From assembly GCA_022749755.1 (NCBI GenBank), contig CM040450.1, positions 11,988,913 to 12,052,912 of the forward strand: a stretch of 64,000 nt of DNA, read 5' to 3'. Both the position numbers and the translations under genes were made by a program. Under the pieces are notes generated by a model. The model was not told where the DNA came from. It did not search any database and saw only the letters and a program-made list of their open reading frames with translations. Origin of the DNA: Azadirachta indica (Eukaryota; Streptophyta; Magnoliopsida; Sapindales; Meliaceae). Of this stretch, positions 47,192 through 58,198 are shown in pieces; the stretch's first letter is position 1, and every line of letters starts with the position of its first letter.

Positions 47192-48092
47192 TTAAGTTTT
47201 CCCTGAAGCACGATTAGTAGTGCTGAAGCCTCCATCAACGACGAGGTTCAATCCACTAACATACTTGGACTCATCGCTGCCCAAATACACTGCAGCCTCT
47301 GCTATATCTTCCTCGTCTAACACTGCCTCTTTCAAGTTTGCCGTCGCAGAAACCATCTCTTGTGCCACCTTCTTGTCAATTCCGCCCATTGCATTTCTTA
47401 GCGTTGGCGTTGGCACACCTGAGGGGGAAATGCAGTTAACTCTTATCCCATACCGCCCTAGTTCAGCACACAAGTTTTTGGTCAGCCCTACAACAGCATG
47501 TTTTGAAGCTGCGTAGGCATGTGGTACATCGCCAGCAATTACTGATGAAACACTTGCTGTGTAAATAATGCTGCCTTTCCTTTGCGGAATCATCACTCTA
47601 GCAGCATGTTTTCCCATCAGAAGTGCTCCGTAGACATTTACGCTGAATACCTTCTTGAAGTTTTCGTAATCTACGGCCGATATTTTCGGATCCCTGTTGC
47701 CTATAATGCCTGCATTGCTGAAAACTATGTCAAGCTTACCATACTTTGAGATTGTAGTATCCACTGCATTTTGAACATCAGATTCACTGGTAACGTTGCA
47801 GTGGATGTAGGAGACACTTTTGCAGCCGCTATTCTGACATACAGAGTGTCCAAGATCATCTTGGATATCGGCAATGACAACCTTGGCACCATGTCGGGCA
47901 AACAGCCTCGCGCTGCTCTCACCTATGCCTGTAGCGCCACCTGTAATCAATGCTACCTTGCCCTCTAACCTGCATAAGAGAACAGCTTTGACTGTTAAGA
48001 TGGTGCAAAGGCAGACTTGGTTCTATAAGAGAGATGTTATTGTTAATTTACTACCTCTTAGCAATGGGAGCTAACAAGGGAGAGCCTTTCAT
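47192..48092 (-). CDS. SDR110C short-chain dehydrogenase, gene D (two exons, 271 aa)
   Basis: Gene model: exon 1 48092-48055 (ATG AAA GGC TCT ... AAG AG), intron 48054-47970 (GTAGTA...ATGCAG, 85 nt), exon 2 47969-47192. The 271-aa product starts MKGSPLLAPIAKRLEGKV; the APIAKR end of exon 1 resembles gene A. Landmarks: TGGATGIG (22-29), Asp47, catalytic Ser152 (TASVSS), Tyr165 and Lys169 (YAASK), Asn124. Two positions normally fixed in the family differ: NNAG is SNAG (97-100), and the Asp of the HCDV strand, which contacts adenine, is Asn71 (HCNV). It is the most divergent complete A/B-like copy, and its substrate loop (SGVPTPTLRNAMGGIDKK) is its own. Probably an active NAD-dependent dehydrogenase with a different substrate. 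Confidence 0.9.
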
Positions 48093-48697
48093 CCTCGAAT
48101 GAAAATTGAATGTGAAAGCTATTTTTGTGCGGAAATTGTGGTGAAGCAGATGTATATATAAAGGGAAATGAAAACCTTCTTGGCATTTTCGGGGTCAGAT
48201 AAATTGTATGTTTCCCGAAAGTCAAATGATTCCAATTCTGAGTATCTTGAGTATGAATATATATCTTGGAAAATAGATTATTAATGGACAAAGGGGCGAG
48301 TAAGTATAGGCTCCTGGTATTCGTTTTCTTGGACTGAGGCTTCCAACATTTAGCACACGAGTCAAAGGACGGTGGTTACAAGATTTCTGCTTCCGCAAAT
48401 GATAAAACCTTTCAGCGAAACATGAAAATAATTAAAATTTTAAAATTTCTAATTAGCATTTTTAGCATACTTTGTAATATGTTATTCCTTTAATTATGAT
48501 GAATTTTTTCTGAAAGGAAAACCTTTTCTTCAAACACCAATACAAGGACCAGGTGAGAACATACAAAATACAAATTACATTCATATATTTTGCTAGGTAA
48601 GGCCGTATGGTGTTTAGCTACAAGATTATTTTTCCAATCGTTCACAGACCATTCAAAGGCATATGCTATGATTGTACAATGTTGAATCCTTGTAACA
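48093..48697. other. Promoter region of gene D and 3' end of the TLDc gene
   Basis: A minus-strand TATATATA lies at 48153-48160, about 60 nt upstream of the gene D start codon, in CCCTTTATATATACATC; it is a plausible TATA box. The rest is AT-rich, and the open frames 48058-48291 and 48490-48726 have no domain. Confidence 0.5.
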
Positions 48698-51600
48698 TTA
48701 CGTACTCGAATCAGCAATTCCAACAAAATTAAGCAAGTGGCGGTCTTCAGTGTGTCTTTCTAAAACAGTACCTTTGAGACCATCCTGCTTCCCTTTATGC
48801 GCTCCCTTTACAATTCCCCAGCATTCTATCAGTTCTGGATATATTCGGGTGGTACAGGAAAGGCAAGGGTTGTCAAATGTGGGGGAGGTGAAGGTGTGCC
48901 CTTGATCAAAGCTCGCTGAGAGGAATAGACCAAAGTGATTAGGACGTCCTCCAAAACCAATGCCATTTGGGATTGTATCTGAACTGAAATTCACTGCAAA
49001 CTGCCAATGCAAGGTTGATACCAACATAAATTATTTGAACAAACACAGGAGAGCCACATACATAAATAAAAAGTTGAATATGTAAGTCTATTAAACTCTT
49101 CAAACGAAAGAGCAAAAATCTTAAATGGATAAGTCTCAGCAAAGCATCTCAAATAATAGAGATTGCCAGTCATGTATCTTTAAGTTGGATCAGGTACTAC
49201 AGAGTGATATCACTGCCTCTAAGGCCACTTTAACCTGCTGTGTTTTTTGCTACAAATGTTGAACATAATAAATCTTATAAAAGCAAGATTTTCCTCCCTA
49301 AAACACAACGTGAAGTAACTGAACATTTAACCCAACAGCATAATTTTCTTCCCGCGAAACAGATGCTCAACATTATTCAAATGTGTTTCTCAACTACTGC
49401 AAACCTATAAGAAAGAATTTATAGGATTTAAATTAGTGCCGGCAAGGCTTGGTTTAGTTACAGCATGGCAGCATGCAGAGGATTATACTTTTAGCAGCAT
49501 AAAAAACGCAAACACTATAAATTGGGAGTCCTAGAAAAACATTAATAACTGCGTGATTTTCCCAGAAAAAATGAGAAGTATAGTTATATACCCATTGTAG
49601 ATTATTGTTTACTCCAGTAGGCCTGAAAATAGCCGCCTTTGGATAGAGCTGAAAAAGAAAAGACTTCATATCTCCATAGAAATCAGCATGCTTTTCCCAG
49701 GGCTGCGAAGCATAACCTCCATATATGTATCCTTGTTTGTCCTTAATAAGCAACACAGTTGGGCCTTTGTTATTTCTGCAGTTCAATTATAAAATTACCC
49801 ATCCATTCCTTTAAAAACAGTTCTGGCAATAGTTCTCGCTACCAATAACTGAGATACAATTAGAAAATATTGTGCATTTCTACTTTCTTAAGAAAATGGA
49901 AAAAAAGGAAATACATTCCAAAACATTAAAAATGAATTGAAAATTATAGATTGTCTACGGGATTTTCGCATCCAGTTAGTTTCTTACTCTAGCATCAATA
50001 TAGCCTTTCTACCAATCTCTTAGCACATCTCAAATAATCTCAAAATGCAGGGCTTTAGTGGTCAGAAATTGATCAAGAATTTTCAAGAAAGGTCAGTGAA
50101 CAAGAGAGCACAAAAGTTAGGACGGTAAGGAGTATTCCTTCGAGAACTGCTCAAATAATGTACTACTGAATATTCAGATAATGATAGAGTTTTGTGGTTG
50201 AATGCAGAAAACAAAGACATTGGTACGACTAGAAATTAGACACTGGAAAGTCATGTAATCTGCATTGCTATCAGATGATTGCAGGAACAAAGCAAGTTAC
50301 TCACGAGACGCTGCCCAAAAAGGTGTTGAAGCTTAAGCCATTAGCAGAACTATGATACAAAAGTTTCCATTCCTCCAGCTCCAGCGGAGAAAGGGCCCCT
50401 CCTATATGCCATGCATATTCCTTCCTCAACAATATGCAAGAATGAATATTCTCTGAATGCACCAATTGAGGAACCTGACATCCCGGTCTCCCTACAAAAA
50501 AGGTGACAATTCAAAATCAGAATAAACACTCACACTTAAGATTAGATGTCCCAAGTCATGAAAAATAGAATCCAGGTAACCATCACCACTTTTGGGCACA
50601 TCACAGCACACAAAAAAAAAAAAACAATCATCAATTCTTTTTTCTTGCAAACAACCAGCATATTTCGGGTTTTTTTTCCACTTACCACACACCTCACCCC
50701 ATCTCACCACAAGCACAAACAAATATTTAAGAAAGATCCCATCCAATATTAGACTAGGGGAGCACAACCCAATATTCTTGCTCTGCTCTAATATGCATAA
50801 CCAACTGGACTATTCCCTCTGGGATAACCAATACGGTATTCCTTACAAGGAAATACATAGAAATCCGGACTAAACATTTAATATGGCATGTGGGAAAAGA
50901 AGCATTGAAGTTGAAATGACCAATCCGTATAAAACCCATTGTGATCAGAACAAATTGCAAAAAACTAAATGACCATCACCACACAAATCATATGCACCGT
51001 AATTAATTATGTCAATATGATTATCTTTTACTTAATTTTATTTGATGATTGAAGCAGTATGAAAATTAAGCACTAAAGCTAAACAGGGCAGCATTTTCGA
51101 GGGCACAAATAGTTGAAGAAGAATAGAGAACCTGTATCTGGTGCAGTCAATAAGCTTCCAAGGAACTTCCTTGCAGATGGAATAAGAGTACACCAAGATC
51201 TAAAATCATCAAATGACATAATATTTTCACTACATCCTCCACCATTCTTTGAGAAAGTTGCAGCATTTAGAAATACATCTGCGATGTCCTGATGAGAATT
51301 TGATCCACGTTCAGAAATTTTCATGGAAAATATATTGTCCAACATTGCAACTACAACAGATTCCAGATCCAACCTGACATCGGATTCCAATAGTCACGTC
51401 CATCAAAACAAGAAAATATTAATACAAACTGGGAGAAACGAGAAGTATCTTGTGTTGCTTAAATTGTCAGAACAATTTGATCATCAAGGACCGGATCAAT
51501 ACCCAATCTGGATACAAGTTTTGTCTTTGAAAACAAGGATACAGAAAATCTTTATAAAAAAGATAATCTAACTAGAATTCTCGAAAAATATTATGTCTAC

Positions 51601-52807
51601 AATCCCAAAACAAAATGAAATATGGAAACATTAAGAACACTGAGAGTTTTATCAAAATTATATCTGGAAAACTCTAAATTTTATTCTATTTTCTGAATAA
51701 CTGTATTTGAATCATGAACCAAATATCCCTAAACTCTCCAAAGTCCAATCAGTTTGGCAGCTACAACTAAGGATAACATGAAACCCTTTCCCATCATTCA
51801 TTCCCCTTTTATGTAATCACCATTTTTTTTCCACTCCCTATCTGGAAAACTTTTACAAACACAATCTATTTATATCCTTTTATATCAACAAAAGTACCCT
51901 CAAAAAGGAAAATTTTCCTTTTACATCAAAATGAATGCATATTCACAAAATTAACAATATGCAAACGCCAGCCAATAGAATCATGAAAGCATATGCAAAA
52001 ATCTTACATTGAAGAAACTAAACTACTATAAGACTTTTAAAAAACACTAGAGAGGATAACCAATTATATTCTTACCTCCCCAAGATGCCATCATCATTAA
52101 TGTCTAATAATTGAAAAATAAACTCTTCAATTTCATCCTTTGTCCCTTTCTCATAAGTAGCCTACAATACACAACAGGTAAGATCAAAGTTACAACTATA
52201 TCAGTAGTTCATATTATGCTATCACTATATATATCATTAATTTTTCTCCAGCCTGGGCATCCAAATTTTACAAAATGTAAACTTGCACGTATTAGCAATT
52301 TGATTCTAAATTGCTAAGAGCCATGTATAAATCAGCATATATAAACATCTGCACCAGCGAATAATAAGACTTACTTTAGCAATTACGAGGTCTTGGAAGG
52401 TCAGCTTCTGATCATGTCGTTTCTGGCTAATCAAATCGAACATTCTTTCTCCAAGAACACCATTCAATCCAAAGTATGTCTAACCAAACATAATATAAAC
52501 TTAAAACTATGAATTAACCTAAAAGAAAAAAAGGATATACATGATATTGAAAAAAGTAAATCGGGTTATCAGGAGAAACCTGAAAAACTGAGGGAGATAT
52601 ATAGCGGCCATTGCTCTGCGACTGAGCAGCCAGTGATTTGAAAATTGATTTGACGTCTTCAAGTTCATGTTTAGCGAATGATCTACATAATAAATACCCA
52701 TCAACATTTCTATGCATATGTAAATATCGATAAAGAGAGAGTGTGAGAAAAAACCTGGAGGCGGAAGCGAAGAGAGGATCTGCAGGAGGTGACTGAGAGT
52801 TGCCCAT
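48698..52807 (-). CDS. MEAK7-like TLDc-domain protein (eight exons, 420 aa)
   Basis: Exons (minus): 52807-52755, 52682-52580, 52479-52375, 52161-52076, 51373-51132, 50491-50305, 49775-49592, 49000-48698. All junctions are GT-AG and phases match, giving 1263 nt. The protein starts MGNSQS, a good N-myristoylation signal (Gly2, Ser6), so membrane attachment is likely. Residues 107-118 (DINDDGILGRLD) form an EF-hand-like loop with acidic residues at positions 1, 5 and 12. Residues from about 200 to the end are a TLDc domain: LSPLEWKLLYHSS-type start (ELEEWKLLYHSSANGLSF), YIYGGYASQPWE, IPNGIGFGGRPNHFGLFLSA and RIYPELIECWGI. The order (myristoyl site, EF-hand-like region, TLDc) is that of animal MEAK7/TLDC1, an mTOR-linked protein; Arabidopsis homologues are poorly characterised. 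TLDc proteins of other types bind the V-ATPase. Function here is inferred only. Confidence 0.9.
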
Positions 52808-55186
52808 TTTGTTTCGCGCTGGTTATCAGCAATATGCCGCTTTCTATCAGAAGATCACTCAATGATTTACGCTCTTCCTTGCCTTTTAAGTTCGGTCCTT
52901 ATGCTTCTACTATTTTCACATCTTTCCTTATTCTTTTGTTATTTTCATTTATGTCCACATAGTTTTACTATTTTTCATATTACCCTCATGTTTATTTCAA
53001 ATAAATAAGGCTATTTAGGAGACTTAATGAGATTATTCTGCTATGATTGTTAAATAAATTAAATTATTTTCAGAATTAGTGATTTTTAAATAAATTTAAG
53101 TTATATTAAATAATTTTACTATTTTAAATTGAAAATTTTACTAAATTTACAAGAGTTATGAGTAAATTTTTAGTCCATGTTTGTGTATTTCTTTTTTTTT
53201 TTACTTTTTACTACCACTCTTTTCTTTTTAGAGGAAATAATCGGGTTCCTTTGGGTTTTAGTTTTCTTTGTTTTTCATTTTAAAAAATATTATTTTATTA
53301 TAACAAATAATTTTAATATACATATTTTATTTGTATATATAAAATATTCTTTATTTTTCTTTGTAATTTCAAATTATATAACATTTAAAGCTAAATTGAT
53401 ATTCTAATTTAAAGAAATCTACTTGTATGTATCTGAAAAACTAATTAACTACAAGAAAAACAGTTGTAAGTTTGATAAATTTTATTGCCGAAGGTGTTGA
53501 TGAGTTTTAAAAAGCAATATATAATGTGTTAGAAAAATTTACTATTGAAGTATTATGATCTTAGATAACTATGATAACGAACACATATTAAATTTGAACA
53601 AGCACTTTTTTATTTTTTAAATATTCAATTTTAGTTCTAGTGAAAAATTAAATAATAGAAAATTTTAAGATAATAATGAATACTTAAAATGTATACATGG
53701 AATTATATTTTTTTAAAAAAAATTGAAAATTTTAAAGATTGAATGAAATATCAACATATGTGCATTTCATGAAAAAAGATTTTGAAGTTAGCATAGATAT
53801 TATTAATTGAGAGAATTATAATAAGGTAAAATTTGAATAACAACGCAAAATTTAAGAACTTTCGAAAACGAATCTCAAATGGGCCTTAACATAAAGGGCC
53901 AAGTTTTCTGTTTTTTTTCTTGATCCTAAAGGGCCTAAGCTGGCTTTTTGTCTTTGTTTTTGCCTTTTAATATCAATGAATAAAAAAATGAAAAAAAATT
54001 CTTATTTCCCAAATTCTGTTTTATTACATATTTATATTTTTTAAATTACCATATTATTTTATTTCTCATTTTAAAAATTCAATACTGAGAGAAGAAAGTG
54101 TCTAAATATGCATTTTTATGATATTCTATCATTGTATTTTAGAAGTTAGACTATGATAAAACTTATCATAGTTCAAAATATTATTTAAAAAATTAAAATC
54201 ATGTTAAATCTTTTATGAAATCATATATATTATTAATAATTTGAGCTTCAAAGTTTGTTAAACCCTAAGTAATTTTTCTTTTGATATGTATTTTAACTGA
54301 CCCTATATTTAACTTATTGAATGATGAGCAGCTTTTTTGTAGGGCTCATTCTTTTAATTGCTCATTAAAATTGCTCTGTCAACATTAATAATTTATTTTC
54401 TTTTTTTTATAACAATATTAATTAATTGTTGTGCCAACATACATTGATTATCAATTCTCAAGAACCCCTCATCAATTGAAGGAGAAATTAAGTTCAAATT
54501 TCTTGTCAACGAGCATTACAAATTTGAAGGTGAATGAATATATGTAAATTTTTCTAACAACTTTCATTCCAGTTTTAATGTTATATTCCTTTTGTTATTT
54601 TATTATATTTAATTAAGAATTTTCTATCTATTTTGTTTAATACCTAAGCTGTCTGTTATTATAGTACAGTTCAAAAATTTTTGCTAATATTGATAATACT
54701 GTTGAAAATTAATGAGCCCGTCGCAGTTCGAAAGTAAAATATAAAAATAAAATTTATCAAAATAAAATTTATAAAATGACTAATTATTGGGCCAACATAC
54801 ATTGATTACAAAAATGTTTTACTATGATCAAAATTCTATTAATATTACCATAAAAAAATCCTTATATATATATATATATAAAAAGTTTTTATGCAACAGT
54901 TGTATGATATAATTATTATATTTGACCTATTAAATTATTTAAAATACAATTCAACGATCAACAATCAACTCAAAGTGAAAGTAACTTATAAATTGTGTTA
55001 GAGAATCATGATAACTATATAGTAATGTAATTACTTTTTTAATGTAAATTCATGGTATATGTATTTGGGCATAATACATCAAAGAGGATCCACTGTACCA
55101 ACAGTGTGCTATCACTATCACTTAATAAAATAGTAGGTAAATTAAACACATGATTCGATCAATCTTTTTCGGAATGCATGAGTCCT

Positions 55187-57734
55187 AGCGGTGATAATTT
55201 TGGACCTGACTAACGAACACAACACAAACCAAACATAAAAATTTGAGTTTGAATTAAGGTAAGTCGACACGATTAATAATCGTATCGAGTTCGTGTCACT
55301 CGTTTATTAATCGAGTCGTGTTCGATTTTAACTTTATCAACCCGCTAACCTATTTAATGACACAGTTATTATTTTTAAAAAATTTATAACTAGTAAAATT
55401 TGAACCTAAGTTTTCAATGTCACAATGTGACTTTTTTATCTACTAAACTATTACAACTTTTTTAGTTAAATTTTAGGTACACTATATACTTATATATTAC
55501 AATATTTTAAGTCCTTTTTTATTATAATGCTAAATTATTATAAATTTAGTCTATTGTAACACAATTTGAATATTTGTATATCTATCGTAATTTGAGTTTA
55601 TTGGAAAATAATTTATATTTTATAAATTGATAAATGATAATAGAGGTGACATACTAGTTAATTAACATGTTTTTTTTCTAAAACTTTCAAATTTAATTGC
55701 TAATATGTATAAATTAATAATATTAATATATGACTATTACATTAATAAGAGTATGAAAATTAATAATTTTGTCAAAATGATTATATTAAATATTTATAAG
55801 TAAGGGAGAGTTAAAAATTAGATTTTTGACTACTAAATTAATTTAATCAGTGAATAATTATGCGTACACCACGTCATATACTATATATATTAGATGGATG
55901 ATTAAATGAATAATGATTATAAAAACTTAAAACCATAATGAGAATAAAATTATCTAATCAAAAATAAATCTAAATCAAAAAATGGAAAAAATTATTTAAA
56001 CTTTTTGTAAAAAACAATGCAAAAAATATATAAAAATAAAGAACTACCTTCATTAAGACTACAATTATTTTTATTTTTTAAGAATAATTATTGAATAATA
56101 TATTTGTAGATAATAAAAGTTTACAAAAAATCTTATACATAATCGATTTTTATAAAACATCGTGTTCATAAATGGTTTTTACAAGAAATTTAAAATTTTT
56201 CTGTTTTTTTCTTGATTCTATTGTAAAAATTAAAAAAAAGAAAAGAAATAAACGTATTACATTATTGTTTTAATTTTTTAATTTTGTATTGTTATTAATT
56301 TTTTAATTTGAAAATACTTTTCATTAAATAATTTTATTCTAATTACTTGTAATAATTTGGCACAATTTGAAATAATTCTATTAAAATAATTTAACATTAT
56401 AATACAAAAAGAACTTAAAATAAGATATAAATAAATAATGCACTCATAATTAAAACAAAAATGTGATTGTAACTCAATGGTTAAAATTATATTAAATTAA
56501 GGTTTTGAGTTTGAATCTCTACAATTATAATTTTTTTCATTTGAATTAAACGAGTTAAAGGGTTAACATAATTATCCGAATAATAAATAGGTCAATTCGA
56601 CACGATTACTCGATTAATAAATGATGAGTCATGTTCAAGCTGCAAACTTTTGACATGATTAATAAATGGGTCACCTTTAATTGGGATTAGGATTCTCTCC
56701 TAATCTTTTCAATCCTGCACTTTGAAAGATTTATTGACATGTGGCATTACTTAAAACCAAGGGTTGAGATTATATTTAACAAAATTTTATTAATTAATGA
56801 TAATAAGTTATTATATTAAATTAATTAGTAAAATTAATTCTTTCTGAAACAGTTCTTAGCACTGCCATCACCACTCTCTCATCTTCTTTCTCCTCTACAG
56901 AAAACACAAACAATTCAAACCAATTACAAAATCCTTCACCAAATACCCTCCAAATTAAATATTACAATACACTGCAATAAAAATTTGTGAAATTTTTCTT
57001 TGTTAGTGCTGATAAATGAAAATTTATCCAATTTGCTGGATCCTACAAATGTGTCGTAGAATCAAGATTGAGCGTCAAAGTACTATTTCAAATTATGTCC
57101 TGTTTTCAGCAAAATCATGCAAGAAACCATAACCAATCTTAAGCAGCTTTTAACGGTGATGAAAGGAAGGCGAGCCATGGAGAGTAAGATAATGGAGGTG
57201 CCAAGAACTGATTCATTAGAAAATTAGTGTCTCGTTATGATTCATTTTTGCTAAAGTCTTCTGATTCTTTGATATAACATAATTTTCTTAGAATCGAAGA
57301 AAGAAGCTGATGGGAAAATAAATATGAAAGAAATTTTGTAACATGGGTCTTTTTCTGTTATCTCTTTGTTAGATCACTCAAAATCGAAATCAAAGTCTAA
57401 ATCATTTTTTCTTTCCATTGAGTTTCACTAAGTTCATGGATGGATACACCTTCTCTACCTTAAAAAAAGGGTTGTTTTTGATATTTTCTGAAGAGTTCTT
57501 TAAAAAAAAAATAGTAGAGAAAATTTAATATTTGATAATTTATTATAATCAATTAGTAAAATTTTGTTAAATATAATCTCAACCCTTAGTTTTAAGTAAT
57601 GACAGATGTCAGTAGATCTTTTAAAGTTCAGGATTAAAGAGACTAGGAGAAAATCCTCATCCCTTTAATTGAAGGCTGTTGACACAATTAATTATTTGAC
57701 ACGATCCGAACACGAACCCCAATTGCCACCCATA
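55187..57734. mobile_element. Older repeat element interrupted by the MULE-like insertion
   Basis: The right end, on the reverse strand, reads GGTGGCAATTGGGGTTCGTG then TTCGGATCGTGTCA. The left end reads CGGTGATAATTTTGGACCTG followed by ACTAACGAACACAACAC. Both ends are rich in GACACGATTA and CGTGTC words, including a fold-back near 55266-55325 (GACACGATTAATAATCG ... CGATTAATAAACG-type). This resembles dispersed plant repeats whose ends read GGTGGCAATT. It is interrupted by the 981-bp element at 56683. The class is uncertain and the boundaries approximate. Confidence 0.4.
56683..57663. mobile_element. MULE-like non-autonomous element, 981 bp, with long TIRs and 7-bp direct flank repeat
   Basis: The left end (GGGATTAGGATTCTCTCCTA ... 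GACATGTGGCATTACTTAAA, then CCAAGGGTTGAGATTATATT) and the reverse complement of the right end (GGGATGAGGATTTTCTCCTA ... GACATCTGTCATTACTTAAA, then CTAAGGGTTGAGATTATATT) match over about 150 bp. TTTAATT flanks both sides (56676-56682 and 57664-57670). The interior (about 56850-57500) is less repetitive and contains CT-rich and coding-like composition (for example around 57100-57200) but no open frame of note. Long TIRs suggest a Mutator-like element, possibly one that captured host DNA. Confidence 0.75.
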
Positions 57735-58124
57735 ATTAATATTGATATTTAATTTAAGCAAAGCAAATGTACTAAGGAAGAAATTAAGGGGTCCCAAAGC
57801 CTCCACAAGCTATAATTGGTATCATTAAATTTCATTTTTTACGGGACCTTTTACTTTACTTGTTACAACAATAACAACCCATTTTATATTACCTAGGATG
57901 GATATATTATATGATATGATTCAAATATTATACTTTATACTGTACTGATGTTTATTTGTATACCACGATCATTATATCATTGTCAACTATGATCTATTAG
58001 TAGGATTTAGAATTTGAATTTATATGTTTTAAAAAAAAAAAAAAAATAGTGCTTTGCTGGAGGCTGCTTCAATAGTTCAAACAGTTTATTATAAATTTTA
58101 TTCTGGAAAGCTCGTAACTCAAGC

Positions 58125-58198
58125 GACCGCATAGCGCAGTGGATTAGCGCGTTTGACTTCGGATCAAAAGGTCGTGGGTTCGACTCCCACTGTGGTCG
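58125..58198 (+). tRNA. tRNA-Arg (anticodon TCG)
   Basis: A 74-nt cloverleaf: acceptor GACCGCA/TGTGGTC with discriminator G, D arm GCGC-AGTGGATTA-GCGC, anticodon stem TTTGA/TCAAA around CTTCGGA (anticodon TCG), and T arm GTGGG-TTCGACT-CCCAC. All stems are sound. A CAAG string just upstream and a T run at about 58229 (the terminator for RNA polymerase III) support an active nuclear gene. Confidence 0.95.

Larger units (their letters stand above)
52808..58124. other. AT-rich intergenic region with nested repeats
   Basis: No protein gene is supported; the plus-strand frame 53177-53407 is a Phe-rich low-complexity artefact. The right part contains the nested elements 55187-57734 and 56683-57663. 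A (TA)n run lies at about 54866-54881. Confidence 0.5.

Noticed and set aside
50492..51571. Open frames within introns of the TLDc gene
   Set aside because: They do not continue the spliced frame and have no recognisable domain.
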